This document shows, one piece after another, positions 17,532 through 28,745 of a stretch of DNA of 29,993 nucleotides; position 1 is the stretch's first letter, and each line of letters opens with the position of its first letter. Origin of the DNA: Linderina pennispora (taxonomy: Eukaryota > Kickxellomycota > Kickxellomycetes > Kickxellales > Kickxellaceae). Location of the stretch: positions 1 to 29,993 of the forward strand of contig NW_024468367.1 in the NCBI RefSeq assembly GCF_002104995.1, read 5' to 3'. A model generated the notes under the pieces. It was not told the DNA's origin and did no database searches. It was given only the letters and a program-made list of their open reading frames with translations. The translations under genes were made by a program, and so were the position numbers.

Positions 17532-19061
17532 TTAGTCCTTCTTGTGCTTCTTATCCTTCTTTTCTTTCTTGTCCTTCTTTTCTTTCTTTTCTTTCTTGTC
17601 CTTCTTTTCCTTCTTCTCCTTCTTCTCCTTCTTGGACTTCTTGTGCTCCTTCTTCTCCTCCTCGGCATCCGACTCAGCGTCCGACTCCTCCGACTTGCGC
17701 TTCTTCTTGTCCTTGGTCTCGTCGGTCGAGGTCATGACAGCATCGACAGCTGTGTTGTACGAGGCAGCCTCCTTGCGCTCAAACTTCTTCTGCTGCCTGC
17801 CGTTGTCAGCACCCGATGCGCGGTCGGCACGGGCAGCCTTGGCGGCGAAGCGACCCTCGAGCTGGCGCAGGCGGTTCTCGACCTTGACGCGGCTGTCAAT
17901 TCCAACCTCAGCGGTGTCGGTCTCGCCGAGAGCGTCGACACGCACGGAGATCGAGGCCTTGGTGGCTGTGATACGGGCGATCTTGCCCTTGACCTTGGGG
18001 CCAGCCTGGCCGACAAGCGACGCGTGGTAGATGAGACCGTACTTGGGAGTATCGTGCTTGGTCTTGAGGGCACGGAACAGCGCCTTCTCGGCACCAAGGA
18101 TCTGGATGGTCGAGGCCGGGTACTTGGCCAGAGTCATGAGCGAGCCAGCGTGGGCAATGAGGCGGGCGCCAACGAGCTCGCCAACAAGGGCAGTGAGGTT
18201 GGGCGCAATGGCGAACATGCGGTTCTTCAGGTACTCGTACAGCTGCGTCCGGTACTCGGTGATCGAGATGACCTGGTCGCAGAGAGCGGTGATGTTGAGC
18301 AGATCCTCGTCGCTGATCTCCGTACCCATCGAGATCTCGGCAGCCTCCTTGATCTCAGCCTCAATCTCCTCGGGCAGGATCTCGGCAAGGTCGGTCTCGC
18401 CGATGTTGGAGCGGAAGCCAGCGGTCTTGATGACCTTGGCGTAGGCGAGGTTGTCGGTGACGATCTTGCCCATCTCGGGGAAGTGCCAGCCATACCATTC
18501 CTTGACGCGCATCGCGTATGTGTTGAGCTCCTTGTCCAGGTCGTCCAGCAGCGAGATGGCCTGCACAATCATGGTATCAACCTTGTCCGGCGAGAACTTG
18601 AGCTTATAGCGCGACAGCGAGTGCGACAGACCCAGCTCCATGGCGGCCATGTCTGCGGCTGAGACGCTGGTCAGCAGCGACTCGATCTGGTTGCGAATGC
18701 CACGGTACAGCTCGTTGACCGACGAGTCAGCAACGACATTGATGCCAAGCTTCTTCGAGATAGCGCTACCCAGCTTCGAGTCGGCGACAGCCAGCTTCTC
18801 CTTCTTCCACTCCTTCTCGCTCACATCGGTCGTGAGGAAGCCCTTCAGGTTCTTCGAGATCTTGCCCTCGACCAGGGCAGTGACGGCCGACAGGGCATCC
18901 ACAGTGTTCTCAAACTTGTGGAAGGCATGCAGCTTCACCGACTTGTTTGCCGACTCGGGCGTGGCAAAGTCCTTGTACAGATCGTCAGCCTTCGCGAGCT
19001 TGCTGTCGTCCAGCAGCTTGAACAGCGCGTAACCAGCAGCGGTTTCGTAGAGAACGAGCAT
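17532..19061 (-). CDS. NOP58: NOP58, box C/D snoRNP core protein
   Basis: 509 aa, single exon, full family length. NOP5 N-terminal domain (MLVLYETAAGYALFKLLD start, residues 1-65), coiled-coil/NOSIC region (about 160-300), Nop domain (about 250-400, with AGSLMTLAKYPASTIQILGAEKALFRALK, cited here in part as the GAEKALF motif), and a C-terminal KKE/KKD tail (from about residue 455) of Lys/Glu/Asp repeats typical of fungal NOP58 rather than NOP56. It acts in the nucleolus with NOP56, fibrillarin and Snu13 to guide rRNA 2'-O-methylation and pre-rRNA processing. The tail is a purine-rich simple repeat at the DNA level (17532-17650). The 233 bp up to the TOE1-like stop must hold its promoter. Confidence 0.96.
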   Translation of the reverse strand: MLVLYETAAGYALFKLLDDSKLAKADDLYKDFATPESANKSVKLHAFHKFENTVDALSAVTALVEGKISKNLKGFLTTDVSEKEWKKEKLAVADSKLGSAISKKLGINVVADSSVNELYRGIRNQIESLLTSVSAADMAAMELGLSHSLSRYKLKFSPDKVDTMIVQAISLLDDLDKELNTYAMRVKEWYGWHFPEMGKIVTDNLAYAKVIKTAGFRSNIGETDLAEILPEEIEAEIKEAAEISMGTEISDEDLLNITALCDQVISITEYRTQLYEYLKNRMFAIAPNLTALVGELVGARLIAHAGSLMTLAKYPASTIQILGAEKALFRALKTKHDTPKYGLIYHASLVGQAGPKVKGKIARITATKASISVRVDALGETDTAEVGIDSRVKVENRLRQLEGRFAAKAARADRASGADNGRQQKKFERKEAASYNTAVDAVMTSTDETKDKKKRKSEESDAESDAEEEKKEHKKSKKEKKEKKEKKDKKEKKEKKDKKEKKDKKHKKD

Positions 19062-19294
19062 TTTCTTTTTCCCTTTTCAAGTCTTTAAAGTCGTGTAAAT
19101 ACAAAAAGGAGAGGGGGAGAAAGCGAGAGGAAGAAATAAAATAGCTAACAACAGGGCTGTACTTGGAGAGGAAGGGCGAGAAAAGTCGCCGTCCAGCAAT
19201 AAAAATTTTCAAAACGATCCCAGACGCATTGCACCAGACAGTGTTTTTTTTTCTGATCCGGTGAGTTAACCGCTTGATGGTGATTTAGCATGAT

Positions 19295-20722
19295 TTATTT
19301 CTGAACCCGATCCTTGGACGCCTTCGATTTGGGCTGTGGCCTCGCCTTGGCCGGTGCCTCCTTCTTTTCGAGGATCGGCTTGGTCTGGACGTAGGTTAGC
19401 GAGTTGCTGGCAAACAGGCTGGGCTTGATGAGGAGCGGCTGGTCGGGACGACCCATCAGATAGACCTTGTTCATGTATTCCCCAATTCCCTCGCCAAGGC
19501 GGATCTGGTGCGAGGCGAAGATGTAGCCCGTCATGTATGCGTCGTAGGCGGCTGTGTGGTACATGTTCTCGTTGTCACTGCTGCTGGGCTTGCTGACGGC
19601 CTCTTCCGAGTGCTTGCGCGCCTTGTGCGCCCTTTTGCTGTCCGAATCTGAGGAATCAGCGCTGCCTTCGTCACCAGCACCGCGCTTGCGCTTCTTGCTG
19701 TCATCGCCATTGGCGCTGCTCTCCGGCCCTTCGCCTCCCGACTCCTTCGCCTTCTTCTTCGCCTCTTCGCGCTCCTGGCAGTCCAGGATGAAGTTGATGT
19801 CATGCGACTTGGGGCACTTGTTTCTGAACCGGCAGTGGCCGTGCAGTGCAAAGTTCAGGCAGTACTCTATGTCCTTCTCGGCTTCCGGCAGAGCCGGATA
19901 AGTGGGCTCGGCCGGCTCCTGGTACTTTAGCGGGCTCTTGAGCTTGGCCTGAACCGCAGGCTCGTCGGCCTCCAAGCGCCGCTTCTGGATCCGCTCGTTT
20001 TTGTGGAATGTGTATGCGAGGAATGAGGCGCTTCCGGGTTCCACCATCTCCGAGATGTACTTTGTGTCAAAGATGCCTCCGGGGAACATCTCGGACAGAT
20101 CGTAGGCAAATGCATTGTACGAGTCGGGCAGCGGTCCAACAAATGCCTGGTAGACATACACCAGATCGAACAGCCCGTTGTGAATGACCAGCGGCACTTT
20201 GGAGCGAATAATGTCCAAAAAGATCTCGCGCATAGCCAGGCCTTCTCTGTTGGCCAGCTCGTTCCTGGTCACAGGCGGCATCGGGTTGGGACCAGCATAG
20301 AACCGGATCCCCTCAGATGCCTGCCTGTTGAGATCAAACCCGTTCTGGGCCAGGAAGGCAACGCTGTTGGCACTGATCAGGTGCGAGTTCTGCTGCTGGA
20401 CAGTGAAGTTGTAGTTGTTGACGTTGAAGCTCCCAGGCTTGCTGTGGCGCTTGGAGAACACGCTCATGCCGAGCGAGACCAGCGCATGCGACTTGGCAAC
20501 ATTGGACATGGCCTTGTACTTGTCTTCCATCTGCGTAGCGCGCGTCACCCACTCTTGGGTGTTGAAGCCAAAGACCGGCGAGGCATTGCTAATAGACAGC
20601 CCAGTGAACTCTGTATCGATCGCAATGAACTTGGCGTCAGCTATCTGCTCCCGGATCGTGTCAGCGACCAGAAGGAGGTTCCTGCGAGTAATGTCGTTGT
20701 ACGCTGCGGTTGCTGTGCCCAT
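19295..20722 (-). CDS. TOE1: TOE1-like DEDDh 3' exonuclease with CCCH finger
   Basis: 475 aa, single exon. CAF1-type nuclease fold: D36 and E38 in IDTEFTG, D186 in HNGLFD, and H389 with D394 in HTAAYDAYMTG, making the DEDDh set. Between them sits a CCCH zinc finger (C288-x8-C297-x5-C303-x3-H307) and then an acidic/basic low-complexity stretch with a nuclear localisation signal (KKRKRG, 343-348). A CAF1 domain split by a CCCH finger marks TOE1 (Target of EGR1) rather than Pop2/Caf1 or PARN. TOE1 trims the 3' ends of snRNAs and other small nuclear RNAs in nucleus and Cajal bodies; that role is carried over from animals. Basic C terminus. Divergent from the ABC transporter gene. Confidence 0.93.
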   Translation of the reverse strand: MGTATAAYNDITRRNLLLVADTIREQIADAKFIAIDTEFTGLSISNASPVFGFNTQEWVTRATQMEDKYKAMSNVAKSHALVSLGMSVFSKRHSKPGSFNVNNYNFTVQQQNSHLISANSVAFLAQNGFDLNRQASEGIRFYAGPNPMPPVTRNELANREGLAMREIFLDIIRSKVPLVIHNGLFDLVYVYQAFVGPLPDSYNAFAYDLSEMFPGGIFDTKYISEMVEPGSASFLAYTFHKNERIQKRRLEADEPAVQAKLKSPLKYQEPAEPTYPALPEAEKDIEYCLNFALHGHCRFRNKCPKSHDINFILDCQEREEAKKKAKESGGEGPESSANGDDSKKRKRGAGDEGSADSSDSDSKRAHKARKHSEEAVSKPSSSDNENMYHTAAYDAYMTGYIFASHQIRLGEGIGEYMNKVYLMGRPDQPLLIKPSLFASNSLTYVQTKPILEKKEAPAKARPQPKSKASKDRVQK

Positions 20723-21688
20723 TTTGAATGTGTAATGACCTTTGAGCGAGAGGAGCGGCGTGACAAGACAAGGAAAGCAGGAGTCACAATTTTTGGAAAA
20801 ACCAGCGTTTTGCAGGGTATTCCTAGATCCAGATTACACAATGAAATCAGACAGCGAAGGTTGAAAATATGCTCTATAAACCAGTGCGACCTGGAACGCG
20901 CAGCATCGGCACACTATGTGTGGTGTTGCGCCAACATGGCAGCTAGTTGGAATATGAACTAGCGACACCATGCTTCTAGTAGTAGCTTGTTGAATCCATG
21001 GACAGGGTACAAAAATAGCAACGTCTCGGCGACCTGAATATATTAGCCATCTGGAGGCACTGCTTACGAAGCCGATCTACTCTCGTCAACGGGCTTTATC
21101 CAGGACCTGCGTGGTATAGGGTCCCAAATAGTGCTATCAGTGAAGAGGGTGGTAGCAGCCAAGAGTACTGGCAGGGACCCAAGAGGCAATGGTGCAAGCG
21201 TTTTTCTATGGAAGTACAGGTGAGTAAATTCTAGGGCATTTGTGCACCTGGTTTTCTCAGGAGTGTCTCCTTTTTTTGTCAATTAGGGTTGTGTACGGCC
21301 ACCTCGCCACATACAGGGGAGGCACTGCTGTCCAGCAGCAGCGCGATCATCTTTGTTAGATAGCACATCTATTCAGTACGGAGAGACTCCCAACTACTCA
21401 TTCACAAAGCCTCGGAGAAAACCATGCCATAAAAGTTGCAATAGAAAGAGGTTGCTGCGGCCATTCCAGATTTCAAAAATGGTGACGTTGCCGATTTTTG
21501 ACAACCCTATTTCCAACACCAATGAGGTTACAGAGAACCCGAGTGTGAGACACTCTGACCTGGGATACATGTCGTGCATATCCCCCAGGAGGAGCTGCGC
21601 GCAGGGATACAATCTGCTCGTGCAAACTTGACATCTAACGTTCGCATCGTCTCTCCCCATCTCTATTTTTTCCTATATTCTTTTGAAG
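20723..21688. other. divergent intergenic region, TOE1-like / ABC transporter
   Basis: 966 bp with no convincing gene. The longest open frames (21353-21631 + and 21064-21282 -) are short and without recognisable features. Promoters of both flanking genes are expected here. Only a few small palindromes (for example GAGTGTGAGACACTC at about 21541) were seen. Confidence 0.5.
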
Positions 21689-24600
21689 ATGCCTTCACTT
21701 AAGGAACACTTGCCCCTTGCTGTTCACCTCTATGCGCTAGGAACTCTGGGGGTTTTGTGGGCCCGGGATGCCCCTCATCGCAAGCACCACCTCGATTCGC
21801 CTCTAGCCCTGTGCGTCCATGCGTTGCTCGTTGTTGTGGCAGTACAGGCTATTCCTGGCTGGTTTGGGGCCGTTCATCAGGTGTCTGTTGCAATGCTGCC
21901 AGCGCTAGCACGCTACATTGATGGCCAGCTCGGGTTCAGGCTCGTCAACCTCGTTGGACTTCAAGCCCTCTTTCAAGCCAGTGGAACTCCTTTTTCCCTG
22001 CAAACAACCGGATTCCTGCTGCACCTGTGTCTGCTTGCTGCTGACCTCGATGCACAAGGCTGGCACGATCTGCATAGTGTGGTTCGCAGTGCGCTTTACA
22101 CCAAGGAGATTGCTTTGAGTCGGCTTGGGCACATTCGTGAGCTTACTATCGACGACTTTTGGGCCCTGCCTGAGCGGCTCCGCCTACAGACAGCACACCA
22201 AGAGTTCAAATACGACCAGAACGAGACACTCTTCATCCTCCGAGCTATCGTTCGGATGATGTGGCGTCCATACCTCCCACTCCTCGCTGTGCAGTCGCTA
22301 TCCCGTATTTCTCATGTCATGCAGTCAGTCATGTTCGCAAAGGTACTCCAGTGTGCTGAAAATCCGTCAGGCCACGCATGGTACCAGACATATCTGTATA
22401 TATTTGCCAGTCTGGTGCTACAGCTGATCAACTCGCAGTCTGGCCGCATCAGCAAGCTGCTGTCAGAAGAAGAACAGCGAGTGTCAAGGGCGATGGAATT
22501 AGAGCTTGTCCGACTGCCGCTTCTATCGGCTGGCAATCAAGTGCCAAGAGGCGGGCGCATGAACTATTTGGTGAATAGGATCTTCCGATGTCTCCGCAGC
22601 AGTCTCTCCAAGGTATCCTCTCTAGCGACGGCTGCATTTACTCTCTGGCTGACCTACCGGACAATCGGCTGCATTTCATTCATCCCCATTGCTGTTATCA
22701 TTGCCCTGTCTTCGGTGACCTGGGCAATTGGGCAGCTCCAGCAGTGGTGTGGTCGCCCATACCATGAGGAGTGGGCTGAAAAGTTGGACTCTACCGAGAT
22801 CTATAGGAACATCAAGATCATCAAATTCAACAGCTGGGAACAGAGGTATCTTGACCCCGCTCTCGCTACCAACAGAGACACAGATTGGTTAGGCAGCGAT
22901 GCAATCCCTAAGAGGTATCGTCGTGCGGTATTTTTGGTTCTGGGAGTGATTGCCAACATTAACGGCATTTTGCAAGGGATTTCGAGCCAACTGGCAGTTT
23001 TCTTCACTGTGCAGCTGCATATTCAGAGCGGCAGGACGCTGTCCAGTGTTGAGTTGCTGCAGATCGCCGACCAGATTTCACAGACCAAGGCTAATGCTGC
23101 AAGCGTTATATCCGGGTTCAGATCATTGTCTGAGGCGATTACTACAAACATCCGGATGGAAGGGTACCTAAGGATCGGGCCCACAGACGGTGTTCTGGTA
23201 CATCCAGCGACTTCAACGGTAGGCCCGTCAATCGAGATGAAGGATTGCACATTCACGTATCAGTCACTTGAGTCTACAATGAAGGAGAAGAACGTGCTGG
23301 AGCGCGTATCACTCAAAATCGGCAGCGGTGAGCTTTTGTCAGTCAAGGGCAGTGTCGCATCTGGCAAGACATCCCTGCTGCATGCGATGTGCGGAGAAGT
23401 GAGGATGCGATCCGGAACTGCATCGGTTTGTGGCAGGATCGGGTATCTGGAGCAGTCACCGTACATCATGAACAGCACGCTGCGTGACAACGTTCTGTTT
23501 GGCCATGACTTTGATGAAGCGTTTTACTGGCGTGTCATGAAGGCCTGCGCGTTAATGGAGGACATCGAGCAGTGGCCGGATCGCGACATGACGCTAATTG
23601 GCGAGCGCGGCATCAATATTTCGGGTGGACAGAAGGCTCGGCTGGCGCTTGCTCGTGCAGTGTATACTCGGGCTGATATATACATCCTGGACGATCCGCT
23701 CTCTGCGGTTGATGCACAGGTCAAGCGCCATCTGCTAGACCATGTCTTGCTAAACACTGGGTTGCTCGGCAACAAGTTACGTGTGGTGTCGATGAACTCT
23801 AACCACTTGGATGCGTTTGCCAACAAGAACATCACTGTCGATAAGGGTCAGGTCATCATAGAGATCCAGGAGCACCCGAGAGTGCACATAATTGCAGAGC
23901 AGTCGGAGCCAGATCAGAAACCTGAGTCTGAGGATGACACTATGTCTGTGAACTCAGCGACCACGCTGACCAGCAATGGCAGTGCGCCTTTGGTGACAGA
24001 CAGTGCCCAAAACACGCAGCCTGCCAAAACTGAGGAAGTGAAGAAGGATATCAGCTGGGGGAACTTGAAGTATGTCGTGGATATCCTTGGGCTGCCTGTC
24101 CTTGGGCTGCTTCTCTTTTCGGCTGTGTTTCACCCGATTGTCGACCATATCGCGGAAGGGTACAAGCTCGATGCGTTGAATGAGAACAGCAAGTCTGTTG
24201 ACTCAAAGGCTATCAACAAATATCTCTGGGTGCAGGTGATTTCGGTCTCTATTACGCATGCTGTCCATGCATTGGAATGGAGGCTTAGAGATGGACTGGT
24301 CAGCAGCTATGTGTCAGACCGTATCATCCCGCGTGTTTTCCCACAGTCTGATTTATGCACCGATGTCGCTATTCGACAGCACCAGCGTTCACGAAATCAA
24401 CTCTGTGCTTCAGACATGCAAATATGATATTATGCGGATTATTCCTTCATTGGCCCAGTCAAGCATTTCAACACTCCTGAGGGTCGCGCTGTCAATCTAC
24501 CGGATCAGCTACAAGGCACCTCTGCTTCTGCTTATTGCTCCTGCGATGGGCTTCGTGATGAGCTATACTGCCAAGCTGGTTGACCCTGCAAACAGGTCAT

Positions 24601-25955
24601 TGAGCAGTGTCAGGAAAACCTTTAGGATCGGACAATCATGGGTCAAGGGCATCCTTATCGATAGTACCAGGACGATTCGCATACATGGTGTTGAAGAGCA
24701 CTTCACAGGGCTTTATGCAGACAATGTTGACGAGGGTGTCCGTCTCGGTCGGCCAAGCAGTTCTTTAGGCTCATTGTCGGGTACGATCGATAGTATCGTT
24801 GACATCGTTACAAGTGCTGCTGTCACATCCGTAATGGTTGCTCAGTCACAGTTCACTGACTACAAGCTATCGTCGGGCGAGCTCGAGGCGTTTCAGTCGC
24901 TAGTCAGCAGAATGACATCAAATATGTCAAGTTTGGTATCTCTTCGCAAACGTCTGATCTTCTTGCTCGACAGCGTAGATAAGGTGCGCACATTCGTCAG
25001 CATACAGTCCGACAAGGCATGGAGTATGGATGGTGTGCAGCCGCCAGCAAACTGGCCCACGCGCGGCGAGATCGAGTTCCGCAACTACAGCATGCGCTAC
25101 ATCCCGGATCAGGCCCTGGTACTAAAGAGCGTCTCGTTCACGATCAAGAGCGGCGAGCGCATTGGCATTGTGGGCCGCACTGGTGCAGGCAAATCGTCGC
25201 TGACACGTGCATTGTTCCGGCTAGTTGAAGGCGAAGGCGGGTCGATTCTGATTGACGGCGTCGACATCGCAACTCTGCGTGCTGACAGTCTGCGTCCGAA
25301 TATTACAATTATCCCGCAGGATTCGACCCTCTTCTATGGTTCTGTCAGAGCAAACCTTGACCCGCTGAAGCAGTTTTCGATTGAGGACATGTGGGCAGCG
25401 CTTATCAAGGCAGATATGGTCGGCGTGATCAACTCGGAGAATATGCACGACAAGGCAAGAAAAATCGACGATGGCAGCGACTGGTACATTGGGGAGTCGA
25501 AGTGGCAGAGAGAGAAGCGACGCAAGTCTGGCTGGCTGATGCGCATGTTCTTGTGGCTCTGCCTTGAGAAGAGGTCTCTTGTCAAAAGTGAGCCAACTCT
25601 GGGTAACTGGGGTCTATCTAGCTGGGTTGGCGGTAGCACACTGACCTCAGGACAGCGGCAGCTTTTCAGTCTGGCCCGTGCGCTGATGCGCAAACGCAAG
25701 ATCCTGGTTCTTGACGAGGCGACGGCAGACGTTGACCTCAAGACAGACAAAACTATCCACGACGTCATCCACAAGGAGTTTGCCGGCTGTACGATCCTGA
25801 CCATCGCGCATCGCCTTGAAACCGTCATGAGCAGCGATCGCATCATCGTCATGGATCATGGTAGTATCGCCGAGTTCGACACGCCTGCAAATCTTCTGGC
25901 CAAGGGCGGGTTGTTTGCTGAGCTGTTCAAGTCCAATGATTTTGCCAACACCTAA
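21689..25955 (+). CDS. ABC transporter, ABCC (MRP/Yor1-like) full transporter, one frame break
   Basis: About 1,420 codons. An N-terminal membrane region and first transmembrane domain; NBD1 with Walker A GSVASGKTS (about 23350), ISGGQKARLALARA (about 23625) and Walker B YILDDPLSAVD (Asp for the catalytic Glu, normal for ABCC NBD1). Then the second transmembrane domain and NBD2 with GRTGAGKSS (about 25170), LTSGQRQL in place of LSxGQ (about 25645) and Walker B LVLDEATADVD (Glu present). The frame changes near 24330-24345, where GTGTTTTCCCAC would read through with one extra T; both sides match family sequence (RVF before, SHSLIYAPMSLFD after). I therefore treat it as one gene with a 1-nt deletion or sequence error. 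NBD2 has a longer-than-usual basic insert before its signature. Substrate unknown; likely export of organic anions, conjugates or drugs. The ATG at 21689 is the first in frame and begins MPSLKEHLPLAVHLY. Confidence 0.88.
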
Positions 25956-26162
25956 CGTATATATACCAGCATATAACTGCCGTTTTGCACTATCCCCAGC
26001 AGCAGCAATATTGGTGAGCATTTTGGATCATGATCCGCCGGGAAACCACAACCTTATAAGATCACTCTCAGGAATCCAGACGTGAGTGGGGTGTTGGCTG
26101 CGTTGGATCTACGCAAACTCATCCGGCCCACTTGATCCCGTCCTTTTTTCTCCTTACATCCA

Positions 26163-26897
26163 ATGTTTCGTCCAGCAGCCCACCATATCGCAGCGTCCGG
26201 GCGCAACACCCATAGACTATCGGCCTGTCGATTCACATCCGACGCCACCGCCAGCCGTGTGATTTTTGAAGCAATCCCCGCGCGCGCGATTCGCATGCTC
26301 AAGGCCATGTCGCTTGGCGGCTCTCTCCTCGCCTGCTCCGTAACCGGCGGCGTTATGTACGCGCAGTCCCAGGGCCAGCTGCAGGACGACGATCTCAGCA
26401 CATCCACATTGGTGATGGCCACATCGGTCAGTCTGCTGTCGACGTTTGCCGTGAGCAGGCTGTTCTCTCCGTTTGTGATTCGGGTGACACTGTTGCCGGC
26501 CAAGCGCGTACAGGGGATCCAGCTTGATAAGCACGGGCTGCCAAAGTTCGACAGCATCATATCGACGGGCCAGAAGCACGCAGCGAAGGCAGGCAGCGAC
26601 AGCAAGGTCCAGGCGTTGCTAGCAAGAGGAGTGACAAGCGACTCGGAGCTGGTGTTTGAGACACCTGGGTTCTTTGGGCTCAATACAAAGACCACCAGGC
26701 TGCGAATCAGGGATTTGAGGCCGTCGTCGACCAAGATCCGCACATGGGATATTAAGGAATCCGCGTGGGAGCGGATGAAGCAGGAGAAGGCTGTGCCAAT
26801 GCCACTGAAAAAGTACACAATCATGTGGAAGTCGTCCAAGAACACGCCGAACCGGCGGATAATGCAGGACATTGATAGCCTCATTGGATCGCAGTAG
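26163..26897 (+). CDS. mitochondrial membrane protein, TMEM70/TMEM186/TMEM223-like
   Basis: 244 aa. The N terminus is Arg/Ser/Ala-rich without acidic residues (MFRPAAHHIAASGRN...), a likely mitochondrial presequence. Two hydrophobic segments form a hairpin (residues about 45-67 and 80-103), followed by a soluble basic C-terminal domain (about 105-244). That plan is shared by the TMEM70/186/223 family, which helps assemble respiratory complexes in the inner membrane; I place it there on architecture, not on strict motifs. 208 bp downstream of the ABC gene on the same strand, and convergent with the next gene (stops 43 bp apart). Confidence 0.55.
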   Translation: MFRPAAHHIAASGRNTHRLSACRFTSDATASRVIFEAIPARAIRMLKAMSLGGSLLACSVTGGVMYAQSQGQLQDDDLSTSTLVMATSVSLLSTFAVSRLFSPFVIRVTLLPAKRVQGIQLDKHGLPKFDSIISTGQKHAAKAGSDSKVQALLARGVTSDSELVFETPGFFGLNTKTTRLRIRDLRPSSTKIRTWDIKESAWERMKQEKAVPMPLKKYTIMWKSSKNTPNRRIMQDIDSLIGSQ

Positions 26898-26940
26898 TGT
26901 GGAGCAAGTTTGTGGGCATTTCGAAATAGACATGGGAAAC

Positions 26941-28434
26941 CTAGTTGAACTCGATGTAAATCTCGCCGCTGATGGCGTGGTACGCAGCACAGACTCACCC
27001 GCCTGGGTGCTGTCGGCAGGTCCAAAGGTGCCGGACTTGTAGTTGCCGTAGTCCTTGACAAAGTGCAGGCGGTTGGTGCCATCGCTGGCATCCTCGACAG
27101 AAACGCGGCCGCCAACAATGTTGCGGGCCAGGAAGGACCCGTCGAATCCGCCCGAGACACGGGTGTTGATGGTGCCACTGACAGTCTCAATGACGATGGT
27201 GGACTTGGGGCCTTGGCAACATTGACACCAACGTCGACGACAGCCTTGACGGTGTGGATGTTGATGCTGTTACGCACAAAGTAGTGGCCGTTCACATCGC
27301 TTGTCACCGTGTTGATCGTCCAGGTCCTCGCCGTGGATCGATGGGATCTGGAGCTTGCCGGTAACAGAGTTGACCTCGAACTTGCCAAAGTCAATAGCGC
27401 GCGCCAGCTTGCTGTCGAGGTCGAACTGGCCGTAGACGAAAGCCGGTATGCAGGAGGTCGAGGCTGGTCAGGGTCGATGGCAGGAGAGCACGATATCGGC
27501 GTACGCACACTCGCCCTGGCGCAGGATCTTGGGGCCCTCGAGGACAAACGAAATGTTGCCCTCCTCGTCGGTGGTCTGCTTGAGGGAGATCTGCTCAGCA
27601 ATCTTGGGGTCGGACGCCAGAGCGCGCACTGAGAACGTGGCCTCGGAGGCAGAAGTGCTCACGATGCGGACAGACGAACCGATGCTGCCCGCGGACAACC
27701 TGGGAGATCTTGGTGAAACTTGGTAGGGTCGAAGGTGAAGGTTTCAAGGCCCTCAACAGGCACAATAGGCACGCAGATATCGTTGTGGTTGACGCGGAAC
27801 AGGGAATCGACTGTCAGTAGCCGCAAGCTCGCCACGCGATAGAGCGGCCAGAGCAGTGTGGTTGATGCGGCTGTTGGCCATCATCTGGAAGGCGGGACGC
27901 ACGCTCTTGTTAATCTGCTCAAGAATGTGCGCAACAGTCTCCTCGATCTGCTTGGTAGGCTGCTTCCACGGCCTGGTAATACGCTGGTAGGGGAAACCGG
28001 GCTCATCTCCAGGCTTGTGATGGGGTGGTGATGGTGGTGCTGTTCATGCAGTGGTGGGCGGAGGCATGAGGGTGGTGAGGGTGCCGTCGTATACCTGTCC
28101 ATTCGAGTAGTACACATCGGACCCAGCCCCCGCCCTCCGTCTTTCCCCACTGCTCGCCGCCATGGCACGGGTGTTTTGCCATCCATCTATCGACCCGCTC
28201 GTTGCCAAACACCGAGCGCATCAGCTGCCGTTGTTGTGGTGCACAGCATGGAACAGGACCAGGCGCAAGGTGAAGAAAGCGACCAGGAAGATGGCAAGGC
28301 GCTTCAGGACCTTCTTTCCCACGCACGGCTGGCGGCGAACCGGGCTGCTCGCTGAGAAGACCCGTCTCGATGTCCTCGGGGACGCTGCCATCCGAGTTTA
28401 CGATGATTTTCATACGCTGCTTTTCGTCAGACAT
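26941..28434 (-). pseudogene. single-pass membrane protein with DUF4097-like repeat domain, many frame breaks
   Basis: On the minus strand, starting at the ATG 28434 (MSDEKQRMKIIVNSDGSVPE, an acidic cytosolic head). After a frame change near 28325-28340 comes a membrane segment (RLAIFLVAFFTLRLVLF). A His-rich patch and a helical segment (about 27985-27830, KQIEETVAHILEQINKSVRP) follow. Then repeats with glycine turns (TVSGTINTRVSGGFDG, NIVGGRVSVEDASDG) resemble the beta-solenoid of DUF4097-type proteins. The last recognisable piece is HAISGEIYIEFN before TAG at 26943-26941. I count at least five frame changes, and segments that read well are separated by 1-2 nt slips. It may be a genuine pseudogene or a badly sequenced gene. 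Function unknown. Confidence 0.5.
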
Positions 28435-28745
28435 GGTGAGAAATAAAATAGGTAATGTTTGGAAGAAAATAGGTGTAGAGCGGAAGAAAGGTGCTTAAAT
28501 GCCAGTGGCGCTTGTTTGCCAAGACTTTTCTGGTGCCCATCAGAGCAAGAGGACTGTAGGCTGCTGGCTCGGCGCCCACAGGCTGCTGGGCACCCACTGC
28601 ATGTCCACTGCATCCCCTCCTCCACTGCGGCCTCGTGACTTTGTTCTTTCCCACCTGCACGGCCACCGGCCTACTGCAGATGGTGCCACGGTGCATACGT
28701 AAGCTTGAGCAATGACAATGTTAGAAAAGAATGAATGTGATGTTT
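28435..28745. other. short intergenic region
   Basis: About 310 bp between the start of the DUF4097-like gene and the end of the peptidase gene, both on the minus strand. It should hold the promoter of the former. No other feature was recognised. Confidence 0.4.

Noticed and set aside
17544-18662. Long plus-strand open frame antisense to NOP58
   Set aside because: It is the leucine-rich mirror of the Lys-rich NOP58 tail and has no independent protein features; NOP58 on the other strand is certain.
20180-20962. 260-codon plus-strand open frame antisense to TOE1
   Set aside because: Shadow of the TOE1-like gene; no recognisable sequence features.
26054-27601. 515-codon minus-strand open frame
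   Set aside because: It runs antisense through the TMEM70-like gene and then through parts of the DUF4097-like gene in mixed frames; composition is Ser/Arg/Pro-rich and not protein-like.
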